64,000 bases of DNA from M3007 sp046296435 (GCA_046296435.1 JBKBLI010000003.1:1-64000), one strand, 5' to 3'. Shown: positions 27,659 through 36,985, counted from the stretch's first letter. Notes: generated by a model from the sequence alone, not told the origin. Made by a program: numbers and translations.

Positions 27659-28930
27659 CTAATCGAGCGTAATACGCTCCATGCGGGGCGCAAGTATGTG
27701 CATGAGCGCCCATGCGAGGAGGTAAGCCAGGCCGCAGATCACGAATAAAACATTGTATCCGGCCGTGATATTGCCCGAGGCCTTGTACAGATCAAGCAGG
27801 TAGCCGACGAGCATCGGGAAAAGTATGCCGCCCACCGAACCGGCCATACCGCCGATACCGGTAACCGAACTCACGGCCCGCTTCGGAAACATGTCGGAGA
27901 CGGTCGTGAATATATTGGCGCTCCAGGCCTGATGAGCGGCGGCGGCCAGGCTGATGAGCGCAATGGCTTGCCACATCTCGACGCAAAACCGGGCCGCCAT
28001 GATAGGCGCCACACACAAAGCAAAGATGAGCATCGCCGTTTTGCGGGCGCGGAACACAGGCGCCCCCCTGGCGATAAGCCAGCCCGACAAGTAGCCGCCG
28101 CCAATGCTCCCGACAGTGGTGGCCGAATATACGATGGCCAAGGCCCAACTTGGCTTTTTTAAATCTAACTGAAATGTGGATGCAAAGTAAGAGGGCAACC
28201 AAAACAAGAAAAACCACCAGATCGGATCTGTAAGCAACTTGCCCACGACGAAGGCCCAGGTCTGTCGAAACCGGAACAACTCCGCCCATTGGGGCGGCTT
28301 TTCGGCTGATGGCGTTTCGTCGTGATCGCTGAGTATGTGCGCGCGCTCGGCGTCGTTGACATGGGGGTGGTCCAACGGCGCGCGGTACATGCGCAACCAG
28401 AAAAACAACCAAATAAAGCCCAGCGCGCCCGTGATGACAAACGCCTCTTTCCAGCCCCAGACCCCCAGGATCCATGGAACGGCGACAGGGGCCAATACCG
28501 CGCCGATATTGGCGCCTGAGTTGAACAATCCTGTCGCAAAAGCGCGCTCTTTTTTGGGAAACCACTCGGCTACCGTTTTGATCGCGGCGGGAAAATTGCC
28601 GGCTTCGCCCAACCCCAATGCAGCCCTGATTGCGGCAAAGCCCGCCGTAGAAGCGGCAAAGGCATGCGCCATGGCGGCTACGCTCCACGCAACGATGCTG
28701 ATTGCATAGCCGCGTCTGACGCCGACGAGATCGATGAATCGCCCAAAGAGCAGCAACCCCAGGGCATAGGCGGCCGAAAAGGCCAACACAATCCGGCTGT
28801 AGTCTGTCTCGCTCCACCCAAACTCCTGTTCCAGCGTAGGCTTGAGCAAGCCGATCACCTGCCGGTCGATATAGTTGATGCTGGTAGCAAAAAAAAGTAA
28901 GGCGACGATCCGCCAACGATATTTTGTCAT
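27659..28930 (-). CDS. exuT: MFS hexuronate-type transporter (ExuT-like, ACS family)
   Basis: Inner-membrane proton-linked sugar-acid importer with about 12 hydrophobic segments, 423 residues. The N-terminus RWRIVALLFFATSINYIDRQVIGLL matches the anion:cation symporter family signature NYIDR. GNFPAAIKTVAEWFPKKERAFATGLFNSGANIGA is the hallmark of ExuT/GarP-like hexuronate and galactarate transporters. Its setting between a beta-glucuronidase operon and eda supports galacturonate or glucuronate import. The ATG at 28930 (MTKYRWRI) is preferred over one 12 codons upstream. It begins 23 bp after the enolase-superfamily gene. Confidence 0.88.
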   Translation of the reverse strand: MTKYRWRIVALLFFATSINYIDRQVIGLLKPTLEQEFGWSETDYSRIVLAFSAAYALGLLLFGRFIDLVGVRRGYAISIVAWSVAAMAHAFAASTAGFAAIRAALGLGEAGNFPAAIKTVAEWFPKKERAFATGLFNSGANIGAVLAPVAVPWILGVWGWKEAFVITGALGFIWLFFWLRMYRAPLDHPHVNDAERAHILSDHDETPSAEKPPQWAELFRFRQTWAFVVGKLLTDPIWWFFLFWLPSYFASTFQLDLKKPSWALAIVYSATTVGSIGGGYLSGWLIARGAPVFRARKTAMLIFALCVAPIMAARFCVEMWQAIALISLAAAAHQAWSANIFTTVSDMFPKRAVSSVTGIGGMAGSVGGILFPMLVGYLLDLYKASGNITAGYNVLFVICGLAYLLAWALMHILAPRMERITLD

Positions 28931-28953
28931 GATGCAGTGCGTTCGCTTACGCC

Positions 28954-30165
28954 TTATTTCAAGCAACGTTTTTTCATTTCGGACTCGATAGGCTGCAGGC
29001 CCAGACCCGGCCCCTGCGGCAGGTACAGGAATCCGTTTCGGATATCGATGTTATTTGCAAAAAGCGGTTGCAGGTTCATATCGGGCCGCAATCCGGCGCT
29101 TTCCTGCCATCGGGCTACGTGGTCCAAAGAGGCTAAGAGATGGGCGGTTGCGGCCGACATGAGCGTGGGTCGCGTATTGTGGGCCATGATCGGCCGATTA
29201 AATGCGGAGGCAAGCGCGGCCATTTTGCGGTTCTCGGTGATGCCGCCCGCCTTGATCACGTCGGTATTGATTACGTCGGCCTGACCGCGCATGATCAGGT
29301 CGCGGATCTGCCAGCGGTTCCAGGCATGCTCGCCGGCGGCCACCGGGATGTCGAGCGCCGCTACGACTTGAGCCAGTCCTTCGTAATCGTGATAACTAAC
29401 AGGTTCTTCGACCATCGCGATATCGTAGCGCTCATACAAGCGTTTGGCCATGGTAATGGCTTGCGCAGGTGTGTAGCCGTTGTTGAAGTCAACGAACAAT
29501 ATGGCGTCGTCGCCTATGGCTTTGCGTACGGCGCGCACAATTTCAGGCGTAGGGTCAGGCGAGGGGTCAGTATTGAGAATACGGATTTGTATGCGGCATT
29601 TAAAGGCTTTGAACCCTTGCTCGGCAAATTCTGCCGCAACGCGGGCCATATCGTCTGCGTTGCGAATACCCTCTTCTGTGGAGCGCCCAAAGCTGGCATA
29701 AAGCGGTATCGGCTCGGGATTACAGCCTCCGAGCAAAGCCCACACGGGCAGTCCTGTCAGGCGGCCTTTCAGATCCCACAGGGCGTTGTCTAAGCCGGCG
29801 ATGGCGCCGGGCAATAGTCCGGTGTTCCCGTAGTCTTCGTTTTTGTAAAAAAGCCTTTTCCAGAAAAACTCGGACATCCAGGGCGACTGGTCGATGAGCG
29901 CGCCGGCCAACTCATCGCGAATGAGCCTTGCTGTTGCCAACGGCGTGTCGTGGTCGGCTTCTCCCCAGCCGCTAACCCCTGCGTCTGTTTCAATTTTTAC
30001 GAATACCGCATTTTCAAAAGGATAAACCTGAACTTTTGTGATTTTGACATGCGTGGAATCGGCAGACGGCGGAGTTGGGGCGGCAAAAAGCGGGGCTGCC
30101 GCCCCCATGGCGCAGGCGCCTGCGCCCAAACCACCCAAGGCGCGCAAAAAATCGGAGCGTTTCAT
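28954..30165 (-). CDS. Exported mandelate racemase/muconate lactonizing (enolase superfamily) protein
   Basis: Enolase-superfamily sugar-acid dehydratase or epimerase-like protein, 403 residues. The N-terminus MKRSDFLRALGGLGAGACAMGAA resembles a Tat-type signal, with KR rather than RR, before VKITKVQVYPFENAVFVKI. Barrel residues include F-K-C-R after beta-2, FVDFNNGY (Asp), MVEEPVSYHD (Glu), AAGEHAWNRW (Glu), VINTDVIKAGGIT and MAHNTRPT (His), so the metal-binding and base residues appear complete. The substrate is not determinable from sequence; a uronate-derived acid is likely from context. The ATG overlaps the GUS stop by one base (TAATG), so translation is coupled. A T5-GT-A6 tract lies inside. 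Confidence 0.85.
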   Translation of the reverse strand: MKRSDFLRALGGLGAGACAMGAAAPLFAAPTPPSADSTHVKITKVQVYPFENAVFVKIETDAGVSGWGEADHDTPLATARLIRDELAGALIDQSPWMSEFFWKRLFYKNEDYGNTGLLPGAIAGLDNALWDLKGRLTGLPVWALLGGCNPEPIPLYASFGRSTEEGIRNADDMARVAAEFAEQGFKAFKCRIQIRILNTDPSPDPTPEIVRAVRKAIGDDAILFVDFNNGYTPAQAITMAKRLYERYDIAMVEEPVSYHDYEGLAQVVAALDIPVAAGEHAWNRWQIRDLIMRGQADVINTDVIKAGGITENRKMAALASAFNRPIMAHNTRPTLMSAATAHLLASLDHVARWQESAGLRPDMNLQPLFANNIDIRNGFLYLPQGPGLGLQPIESEMKKRCLK

Positions 30166-32045
30166 TAATCGTTGATTTTGTATTGCCATTTTTTTTCCAT
30201 TTCGGCGTAAAAGTCGCGCAAGACATACCATGCGCGCTTGCGTTGGCCTTCGCTGGAGATTAGTCCCTTGCGGTTCCAGCCGTCTTGAATACCCGGCAGA
30301 TTGCGGCGCGGCGAACGAAAGTCGGCGAGAATCCAGGGCGACACGCCGCGCCACGAAGGGATTTTGGACAGCATGGCCAACTGTTCGCGGTAGAGCCATT
30401 CTTGATAATCCTCCGACCAGATCGTCAGGCTGTCGGCCCGGTAATTGAATAGCGCGTCGGCGCCAAATTCGCTGACGACAAAAGGCTTTTGGTGTTCGCT
30501 CAGGTCCCATGTCATGAGCGCGCATCGATCCGGAGTGGATCCGTACCAGCCGATGTATTCATTGGCGCTCAGGACGTCGGAGGTTTGGGCGAAGGGGTCT
30601 GTGATGCGTACGAGGTTGCGGGATTTGTCTTCCGTGCGATCTAGCGCGGCCGAGATGAGTCTCGTCGCATCTATGGCCCGCGCCTCGGCGGCCAGTCGAT
30701 TGAGGAAATCGAGACGCCGCGGATCCTCGCGCGGCGTCTCGTTGGCTACCGACCAGATGATGACCGAGGCGCGATTTTTGTCGCGTTCGACCATGCTGCG
30801 CACCTGCCCGAGCGCCTGCTGAAAGGTGGCGGGGTTCTCGTATTGGATACCCCAATATACGGGAATTTCGCACCAGACCAGCAGTCCGAGTTCGTCTGCC
30901 AGACGCGTCATAATTTCGTTGTGGGGGTAGTGCGCCAGCCGCACGAAATTGCAGTTGAGTTCTTTGGCCCAGTTCAGCAGAGTGGCGGCGTCTTCCTGTG
31001 CGTAGGCGCGTCCGCTGCGCAGGGGGGCTTGTTCGTGAATGCAAATACCGCGCAGGAAGAGAGGCTTGCCGTTGAGCAGGAGATCGGCGCCGCGGGTTTC
31101 GATGGTCCGGAAACCGATGTGATCAACCGTAGCGTCGGTTTCGGCTTCGAAGCGCACTTCATAGCGCTTGGGGCGCTCGGGATACCAGCGCAGCGCTTTG
31201 GAGAGGTCTATTTTGAACGCTGCGCGCCCCGCATCGTTTGTCAGAACGCTTTGGCTCAAATTCAACTCAGGTATCTGTATGGTAATGCGTTGTTTTTTCC
31301 GCTGACCTTCCAATTGCACATAACCTGTTGCGAAGCTCGGGTTTTTGGGGTCTAACTGCAAAAAATAATCGAGAATGTAGGTTTCGGGCGTTTCGATGAG
31401 CCACACGTCGCGCAGGATGCCGCCGAAGTTCCACCAATCGGTCGTCATGCCCGGCACGCGGTCGGGTTCGCGGCGGTTGTCGGCCCTGACGATGAGGGTA
31501 TTGGAACCTTCGGCCACAAAGGAACTGATATCAAAATGGAAAGGATCGTATCCCCCTTCGTGCCAGCCGACTTTCTGGCCGTTGAGATATACGTCGGCGC
31601 GATAATTGACGGCCCCGAAGTACAGCAACAAGCGTTTGCCTGTCTTGGGAGAGTAGGGAAAATCGGTTTTATACCACAGCGAACCCTCGTAGTAGAGTAG
31701 TTCAGGCCTTTGTGAGTTCCAGTCGCCGGGCACGCGCAGCGCAGGCGACTGGTCGAAGTCGTATTCGATACGCTCCCAGCGATTCCGCGGTTTGGCATGG
31801 GCGTAGTAAGGCGCGGCTGAAGTGGTGGTAGCGGCCGCCTTTTCGTCGAAAGGCGTCCAATTTCGGTGGTTTCGGAAACCGGTTTCGTACGGGTCCACAA
31901 TAAAGCGCCACGGTCCTGCAAGCGATATTTTTTCGCGATGCATGGCGTTTTGCAACGCTTTTTGGGCTATCAAGGTCGATGGAGCGAGGAGGATCGCCTG
32001 ACCCAACGCGCCACAATAAATCAGGATGAGGAGACTAAATCGCAT
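30165..32045 (-). CDS. uidA: Glycoside hydrolase family 2 beta-glucuronidase
   Basis: Retaining GH2 enzyme predicted to release terminal beta-D-glucuronic acid, 626 residues. A hydrophobic N-terminus (LLILIYCGALGQAILLAPSTLIAQ) suggests export to the periplasm. A sugar-binding domain (WYKTDFPYSP, YFGAVNYRADVYLNGQKVG) and an immunoglobulin-like domain precede the barrel. The acid/base Glu lies in WSVANETP (about residue 431) and the nucleophile in VSEFGADA (about 525). The N-R-K in WNRKGLIS (about 590) matches the NxK motif by which beta-glucuronidases bind the substrate carboxylate, which argues against beta-galactosidase. It is the first gene of the operon that continues to KDPG aldolase. Confidence 0.85.
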   Translation of the reverse strand: MRFSLLILIYCGALGQAILLAPSTLIAQKALQNAMHREKISLAGPWRFIVDPYETGFRNHRNWTPFDEKAAATTTSAAPYYAHAKPRNRWERIEYDFDQSPALRVPGDWNSQRPELLYYEGSLWYKTDFPYSPKTGKRLLLYFGAVNYRADVYLNGQKVGWHEGGYDPFHFDISSFVAEGSNTLIVRADNRREPDRVPGMTTDWWNFGGILRDVWLIETPETYILDYFLQLDPKNPSFATGYVQLEGQRKKQRITIQIPELNLSQSVLTNDAGRAAFKIDLSKALRWYPERPKRYEVRFEAETDATVDHIGFRTIETRGADLLLNGKPLFLRGICIHEQAPLRSGRAYAQEDAATLLNWAKELNCNFVRLAHYPHNEIMTRLADELGLLVWCEIPVYWGIQYENPATFQQALGQVRSMVERDKNRASVIIWSVANETPREDPRRLDFLNRLAAEARAIDATRLISAALDRTEDKSRNLVRITDPFAQTSDVLSANEYIGWYGSTPDRCALMTWDLSEHQKPFVVSEFGADALFNYRADSLTIWSEDYQEWLYREQLAMLSKIPSWRGVSPWILADFRSPRRNLPGIQDGWNRKGLISSEGQRKRAWYVLRDFYAEMEKKWQYKIND

Positions 32046-32054
32046 GAGCGAATG

Positions 32055-32070
32055 GTATGTTTACACATAC
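32055..32070. promoter_or_regulatory. Inverted repeat GTATGT-N4-ACATAC upstream of the glucuronidase operon
   Basis: Perfect 6-bp inverted repeat with a 4-bp centre (TTAC), 10-25 bp upstream of the uidA ATG in the divergent uidA/uxaC spacer. It is a plausible operator for a uronate regulator. It does not match the LacI-type dyads near 37-38 kb, and no second copy was seen. Confidence 0.4.
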
Positions 32071-32218
32071 AGACGCATCCAACGCTGTTTTTCCCCTAAT
32101 TAGAGGAAAGCCGCCGTCGATTTGTCCCCTATATGTGGGCCGGAGCGCCTTTTGCGGCAGTCTGAAGTCAGGGTGCAGGCTTCTTTTTACGTCTTTATGG
32201 GCAAAATGATTTTTTTGT

Positions 32219-33643
32219 ATGTCAACGATAGAAGCGATTAGCTCCTCCTTTATCGACGCCAATTTTTTATTGAGCAATGATTTTGCCGTCGAGTTGTACC
32301 AACGATATGCAGCGACGCAGCCTATATTAGACTACCACTGCCACCTATCGCCGGAAGTCATCGCCCAGAATCAACCATTCGAAAACCTCACCCAGGTCTG
32401 GTTGGCCGGCGATCATTACAAATGGCGCGCCATGCGCGCCAATGGCGTGCCGGAGCGCTTCATAACAGGCGATGCAGACGACAAAGAAAAATTTCGCCAA
32501 TGGGCGGCGACTGTGCCTGCTACTTTGCGCAATCCCCTCTACCATTGGACCCATCTGGAATTGTTACGCTATTTTGGGATCGGCGATTTGCTCCATCCGC
32601 GCTCGGCCGATCATATTTGGCAGGAGGCCAACTACCTGCTCCAAAACGACGAAACGCTGCGCCCGCAGGGAATCTTGCGCAAGATGAATGTGGCGGTTGT
32701 CTGTACGACCGACGATCCATGCGATTCCCTGGCTTCGCACCGTCAGATCAGAGACGCGGGGCGCCAGACGCGGGTATTACCCACATTCCGCCCCGATAAG
32801 GCCATTTTGATTACGCGCCCGGATTACGCAGCCTACATTGAGCGCCTGGGCGCGGCTGCCGATATCGAAATACGCAACTTCGATAACCTGATAACCGCTC
32901 TGGAACGGCGTATGGATTATTTTGCGGCGCAAGGCTGCGTGTTGAGCGACCATGGATTGGAGCGGCTCTACGCCCTCGAATACGACGAGCAAGCCGCCAA
33001 TAAGGCTTTGTTAAAGCGCCTCAGCGGCGCGGCGCTGGACGCCCAGACGGCCGAAGTCTTTCAGTCGGCCATCCTGTACAGGCTGTGTTTGGGATACAAC
33101 CACCGGGGTTGGACGCAACAATTCCACCTGGGCGCTTTGCGCGACAACAATACGCGCCTGCTTTCGACGCTCGGCGCAGACACAGGCTTTGATAGCATTG
33201 GCGACTTTGAACAGGCCGTCCATCTTTCCCGCTTTTTGGACCGATTAGACAGAGAGGACCAACTCGCAAAAACCATTTTGTACAACCTGAATCCGGCGGA
33301 TAATGAGGTTTTTGCTACGATGTGCGGCAATTTCAACGACGGCAGCGTGCCAGGTAAGATGCAGTGGGGGAGCGCTTGGTGGTTTTTGGATCAAAAAGAT
33401 GGGATCCGCAAACAAATTGATTGTCTGAGCAACATGGGGCTGCTCAGCCGTTTTGTTGGCATGCTCACCGACAGCAGGAGCTTTCTCTCTTTCCCGCGCC
33501 ACGAGTATTTCCGACGTATTTTGTGCAACCTATTGGGCGAAGACATCGCGCGCGGCGAAGCGCCTGCCGATCCGGAGTGGATCGGCGCCATTGTAGCCGA
33601 CGTATGTTATCACAATGCGGCCCGCTATTTCAAAATGGGGTAA
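32219..33643 (+). CDS. uxaC: Glucuronate isomerase (uronate isomerase)
   Basis: Isomerises D-glucuronate to D-fructuronate and D-galacturonate to D-tagaturonate in the cytoplasm; entry point of both uronate branches. 474 residues, full length. The amidohydrolase-fold metal site is in ILDYHCHLSPEVIA (HxH). Other typical segments are HWTHLELLRYFGI, VAVVCTTDDPCDSL, VLPTFRPDKA, CVLSDHGLERLYA and GKMQWGSAWWFLDQKDGI. It is divergent from the glucuronidase operon and followed after 4 bp by the KDG kinase gene, so the two are one transcription unit. Confidence 0.96.
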   Translation: MSTIEAISSSFIDANFLLSNDFAVELYQRYAATQPILDYHCHLSPEVIAQNQPFENLTQVWLAGDHYKWRAMRANGVPERFITGDADDKEKFRQWAATVPATLRNPLYHWTHLELLRYFGIGDLLHPRSADHIWQEANYLLQNDETLRPQGILRKMNVAVVCTTDDPCDSLASHRQIRDAGRQTRVLPTFRPDKAILITRPDYAAYIERLGAAADIEIRNFDNLITALERRMDYFAAQGCVLSDHGLERLYALEYDEQAANKALLKRLSGAALDAQTAEVFQSAILYRLCLGYNHRGWTQQFHLGALRDNNTRLLSTLGADTGFDSIGDFEQAVHLSRFLDRLDREDQLAKTILYNLNPADNEVFATMCGNFNDGSVPGKMQWGSAWWFLDQKDGIRKQIDCLSNMGLLSRFVGMLTDSRSFLSFPRHEYFRRILCNLLGEDIARGEAPADPEWIGAIVADVCYHNAARYFKMG

Positions 33644-33647
33644 AAAA

Positions 33648-34652
33648 ATGGCTGAAGAAATCGCTTTTTGGGGTGAGATCCTTTTGCGCTTGTCGCCGCC
33701 TGATCGCAAGCGCTTAAGGCAGGCTTACACATTTGAGGCATACTATGGAGGGTCAGAGGCCAATGTGGCCGTTTCTTTGGCCCAATGGAATCTCAAGACC
33801 AGATTCATCACGCGCTTGCCCGACAACAATCTGGGGCAAGCTGCCCTGGATGCCGTAGCCCGCTATGGCGTAGGCATCGGCCATGCGCTCCGGGGAGGCA
33901 AACGGATAGGGTTGTACTTTCTGGAGAGCGGTCATGGGCGCAGGGGGGGCTGCGTATTGTACGACCGCGACGATTCGGGCATGGCAACCGTACAAGCAAG
34001 CATGCTGAACGCCGCGCGCTTGCTGGAAGGCGTCGCGCACCTACACTGGTCGGGCATCACCCCGGCGCTGTCGCACACCGCAGCCGAAGCCACCCTTGCG
34101 CTCCTGCGTGCGGCCCGCGAGCGCGGCATATCGGTGAGCTGCGATCTCAATTTGCGCAAAAATCTTTGGCAGTATGGCCGTCGCCCCATTGAGGTTATGC
34201 CCGAACTTGTCACCCTTACCGACATTCTGATTGGCGACCGGTCTGCTATCCGGATTTGTCTTGGGGTGGAAGCCCCGGGCAGCGATACGGCGTTTTTGTT
34301 GCAAAAAACCCAGGATGCGTATCCTAATCTGCAAACCATCGCCGCCACGAGCCGGGAGGGATTCTCGGCTTCGCACAACGCTTATCAGGGTATGTTGCTT
34401 CACGACGGAGGATTCTGGTCGTCGCAGCGCCATGACCTGCCCGATATTCTGGAGCGCATCGGAGCGGGCGACGCTTTCGCCGCAGGGCTCCTTTACGGAA
34501 TCCGACAAGGATGGGACGCCCAGCGACTCATCGAGTTTGCAACCGCCGCGGGCGCGTTCAAACACTATGTCGCCGGCGACGCCAACATTGCCACCCAAGC
34601 CGAGATCATGGCGTTGGCCGAGGGAGACAGCGGCGCAAAAGTCAAGCGCTGA
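33648..34652 (+). CDS. kdgK: 2-keto-3-deoxygluconate kinase (PfkB family)
   Basis: ATP-dependent phosphorylation of 2-keto-3-deoxygluconate to KDPG, feeding the aldolase encoded nearby. Ribokinase/PfkB fold, 334 residues: YGGSEANVAVSLAQWN near the N-terminus, ISVSCDLNLRKNLW, and the catalytic GAGDAFAAGLLYG motif with the base Asp. The ATG at 33648 lies 4 bp after the uxaC stop; the longer frame inside uxaC is rejected. The assignment to KDG rather than another sugar rests mainly on the operon and on R-x-N-x-G-Q/YD-like residues in LPDNNLGQAALDAVARYGV. Confidence 0.88.
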   Translation: MAEEIAFWGEILLRLSPPDRKRLRQAYTFEAYYGGSEANVAVSLAQWNLKTRFITRLPDNNLGQAALDAVARYGVGIGHALRGGKRIGLYFLESGHGRRGGCVLYDRDDSGMATVQASMLNAARLLEGVAHLHWSGITPALSHTAAEATLALLRAARERGISVSCDLNLRKNLWQYGRRPIEVMPELVTLTDILIGDRSAIRICLGVEAPGSDTAFLLQKTQDAYPNLQTIAATSREGFSASHNAYQGMLLHDGGFWSSQRHDLPDILERIGAGDAFAAGLLYGIRQGWDAQRLIEFATAAGAFKHYVAGDANIATQAEIMALAEGDSGAKVKR

Positions 34653-34682
34653 CGCGCAAAAAATCGCCGGATCAGCCCTTCG

Positions 34683-34699
34683 TTTTTTTTTTTGAAAAA
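34683..34699. repeat. T11-G-A5 dyad
   Basis: First of two T-tract/A-tract dyads in the 268-bp spacer between kdgK and the GH28 gene, 30 bp past the kdgK stop. The spacer holds no other feature I can support. Confidence 0.5.
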
Positions 34700-34834
34700 T
34701 TTAGAAAAACTGAGCGCCGCGCTATGGACCAAGGCGTACAAAGGGCATGAGCGAAACGCCCGGGAGCGCGCAGAGCGAGGCTTGCGGGCGAAGACAAGGC
34801 CGCGAGTTGCGCGCCTACGCCCCCTACCTCCGGC

Positions 34835-34851
34835 TTTTTTTTGAGAAAAAA
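34835..34851. repeat. T8-GAG-A6 dyad
   Basis: Second dyad in the spacer, 69 bp before the GH28 start. Confidence 0.5.
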
Positions 34852-34920
34852 CGAGTATCCGCGCTTTGCGCGGCAAAAAAGAGCGCTTTCTGCGCTGCAT
34901 AACCAAGTTAAATTCACACG

Positions 34921-36285
34921 ATGAAAAGACATTGGCGACATGTTGCCTGCGCAGGGTTGCTGGCCGGACTCGGATTGGCGGTATCTTGCGCCTCACACCG
35001 TCTGATGAGCGAAGCGCGCGGCGCATGGCGCCGATTGCCGGCGCTGATGCGACAGGTCAACCCGCCTGTGTTCCCGCAAGCCGACTTCAACGCACTGGAA
35101 TACGGAGCGGATCCTCAAGGGCAACGCGGTTGTCGCGCCGCGATTCAGCGCGCCATAGAGGTCTGCCACCGGCAAGGCGGCGGGCGGGTGTCGCTACCGC
35201 CGGGGGTATATCTTTGCGATGGGCCTTTACATTTGCTGAGCGGCGTCAACCTGCATGTCCAAGAGGGGGCCGTGCTGCGCTTTGACACGGTTGCCGACCT
35301 TTATCTACCGGCCGTGAAGGTGCGTTGGGAAGGCGTCGTGTGCTACAACTATAGTCCGCTGATATACGCCATCGGGCAAGAGCGCATCGGACTGACCGGC
35401 AAAGGGCGAATCGAGGGACAGGGCCGCGCCTATTGGAACGCCTGGCGCAAGCTGCAGCCCGCCGCCCAAAAACGGCTGCGACTCATGGGCGCCACCGAAA
35501 CGCCCGAACAGTCGCGCGTATTCGGAGCGGGCGATTTTCTGCGCCCAACGATGGTTGAATTTTACGAATGCCAAAACATCCTGATCGAGGACTTGACCTT
35601 TGCAGATAGCCCCTTCTGGACGATACACCCCGTTTTTTCGAAGAACATAACCATCCGAAACCTCGTCGTCAAAGGCTACTTTTGGAACGACGACGGCATC
35701 GATCCCGATTCTTGCGAAGATGTGTTGATTGAGAATTGCGATGTGGAGACGCACGACGACGCCATTTCAATCAAAGCGGGTAGGGATCAGGATGCCTGGA
35801 GCCGCCCGGGGGCGCGCCGCATCTGGGTGCGCAACTGCCGCCTTCGGTCGGAAAAAGCGAACGCGCTTTGTATTGGCTCAGAACTGAGCGGCGGCGTCGA
35901 GCAGGTTTTTTTTGAAAAATGCCGCATAAGCTCGGCCCGCTATGGTTTCAACAATAAAACTAACTCTGATCGGGGCGGTTTCGTCCGCAATGTCCACTTG
36001 CGCGACATAATGGCTGACACCTGTCGCGAACAGCTTATTTTTTTTCAGACAAATTATCACTCCTACCGCGGCGGCCAATTCCCGACGAAACTGGATTGCT
36101 TTTTCTTTACAGACGTGGTCGTCGCACATACGGACAGCGCTTTTATTCGCATTGACGGACTTGCCGAAGCGCCGATCGGACGTATCTGGCTATCGGGCGT
36201 GGGCGTCCTGCAACCTAACCGCCGGCCTCTATCGATCAAACATGCACAAATCATCAGGGGCCGCCGCCAAACCAACGGCTCATGA
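34921..36285 (+). CDS. Glycoside hydrolase family 28 (polygalacturonase-like) lipoprotein
   Basis: Pectin-degrading right-handed beta-helix enzyme predicted to hydrolyse alpha-1,4 galacturonosyl linkages, 454 residues. A lipobox with Cys23 (GLAVSCASH) suggests surface or periplasmic anchoring. The fold starts at DFNALEYGADPQGQ and CHRQGGGRVSLPPGVYLC. Catalytic Asp motifs are NDDGIDPDS (about residue 255) and HDDAISIKAG (about 277); CIGSELSGGVEQVFFEKC corresponds to the next conserved coil. The canonical Arg-Ile-Lys appears altered to N-N-K (YGFNNKTNSDRGG), so fine specificity may differ, for example rhamnogalacturonan or exo-action. It overlaps the convergent sigma gene by 6 bp. Confidence 0.88.
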   Translation: MKRHWRHVACAGLLAGLGLAVSCASHRLMSEARGAWRRLPALMRQVNPPVFPQADFNALEYGADPQGQRGCRAAIQRAIEVCHRQGGGRVSLPPGVYLCDGPLHLLSGVNLHVQEGAVLRFDTVADLYLPAVKVRWEGVVCYNYSPLIYAIGQERIGLTGKGRIEGQGRAYWNAWRKLQPAAQKRLRLMGATETPEQSRVFGAGDFLRPTMVEFYECQNILIEDLTFADSPFWTIHPVFSKNITIRNLVVKGYFWNDDGIDPDSCEDVLIENCDVETHDDAISIKAGRDQDAWSRPGARRIWVRNCRLRSEKANALCIGSELSGGVEQVFFEKCRISSARYGFNNKTNSDRGGFVRNVHLRDIMADTCREQLIFFQTNYHSYRGGQFPTKLDCFFFTDVVVAHTDSAFIRIDGLAEAPIGRIWLSGVGVLQPNRRPLSIKHAQIIRGRRQTNGS

Positions 36286-36942
36286 CGACGCCATGCCCGC
36301 CAACGCGCGCTCTGCGCCCTCGCTTATACAGCGCCTCAGATGTTGTAGCGAGCGCAGCATGTGCGTTTCGATGGTTTTTACGCTCAGACCCAAATGCGCG
36401 GCTATTTCGCGGTATTTCATCCCCTGCTCTCTGCTGAGCCTGAAAATGATTCGCCCTTGCTTCGGCAGGCTTTCTATGGCGCATTCGATCTGGCGCACGG
36501 TTTCCTCGTTCGTCAGCCTCTCCAGCGCGCTATTCCCCTGATCCACGGCGTCTATGCATTGCTCGAGGGGCAAAAACCGTCTTTTGGCCCCTCTGCGCCG
36601 GCGGTCAATGCAGGAGTTGCGGACCGCAATCAACAAGTAAGCTTTCAGGCTGCTTTGTATTTGAATTTGTTTGCGCTGCTGCCAGATTCTGACCAGCACA
36701 TCCGAAGCTACCTCCTCCGCCGTATGAGAGCAATCCAGCAAACGCATCGCAAAATGACACAGCATGCGGTAGTAGCGCTTGAACAAAACCTCAAACGCAG
36801 CCTTGTCGTCGTGCTGCGCAATGGAATGCAATAGATCCAGATCGGCTTTGGGAGCTGAAAACACCAAACCTGCGGGCGCGTCGTGACCAGACGTTTGCGA
36901 AGCCTCGCGTTGGGGACTCAAAGTGCAATTTATATCGAACAT
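36280..36942 (-). CDS. Orphan ECF sigma-70 factor (Bacteroidetes family)
   Basis: Extracytoplasmic-function sigma factor of 220 residues. Sigma region 2 (AFEVLFKRYYRMLCHFAMRLL, then AEEVASDVLVRIWQQR) and region 4 (LPKQGRIIFRLSREQGMKYREIAAHLGLSVKTIETHMLRSLQHLR) are both clear. Such factors are normally paired with a downstream FecR anti-sigma gene and a TonB receptor. Here the gene is followed only by the convergent GH28 gene, so it is an orphan. A LacI-type dyad (36968-36985) lies 26-43 bp before its ATG, directly after the LacI gene, so it is probably transcribed from its own repressed promoter or with lacI. Confidence 0.93.
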   Translation of the reverse strand: MFDINCTLSPQREASQTSGHDAPAGLVFSAPKADLDLLHSIAQHDDKAAFEVLFKRYYRMLCHFAMRLLDCSHTAEEVASDVLVRIWQQRKQIQIQSSLKAYLLIAVRNSCIDRRRRGAKRRFLPLEQCIDAVDQGNSALERLTNEETVRQIECAIESLPKQGRIIFRLSREQGMKYREIAAHLGLSVKTIETHMLRSLQHLRRCISEGAERALAGMASS

Positions 36943-36967
36943 AACAGATTTTTGAATAAAAATGACG

Positions 36968-36985
36968 TGCGCAAACGATTGCGCA
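36968..36985. promoter_or_regulatory. LacI-type operator in front of the ECF sigma gene
   Basis: Perfect 18-bp dyad TGCGCAA-ACGA-TTGCGCA with the central AA-N-CG-N-TT that LacI-family proteins bind. It lies 26-43 bp upstream of the sigma ATG. On the minus strand a near-consensus -7 (TATTCTTTG) runs into it, the same arrangement as at the lacI promoter. Confidence 0.75.
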
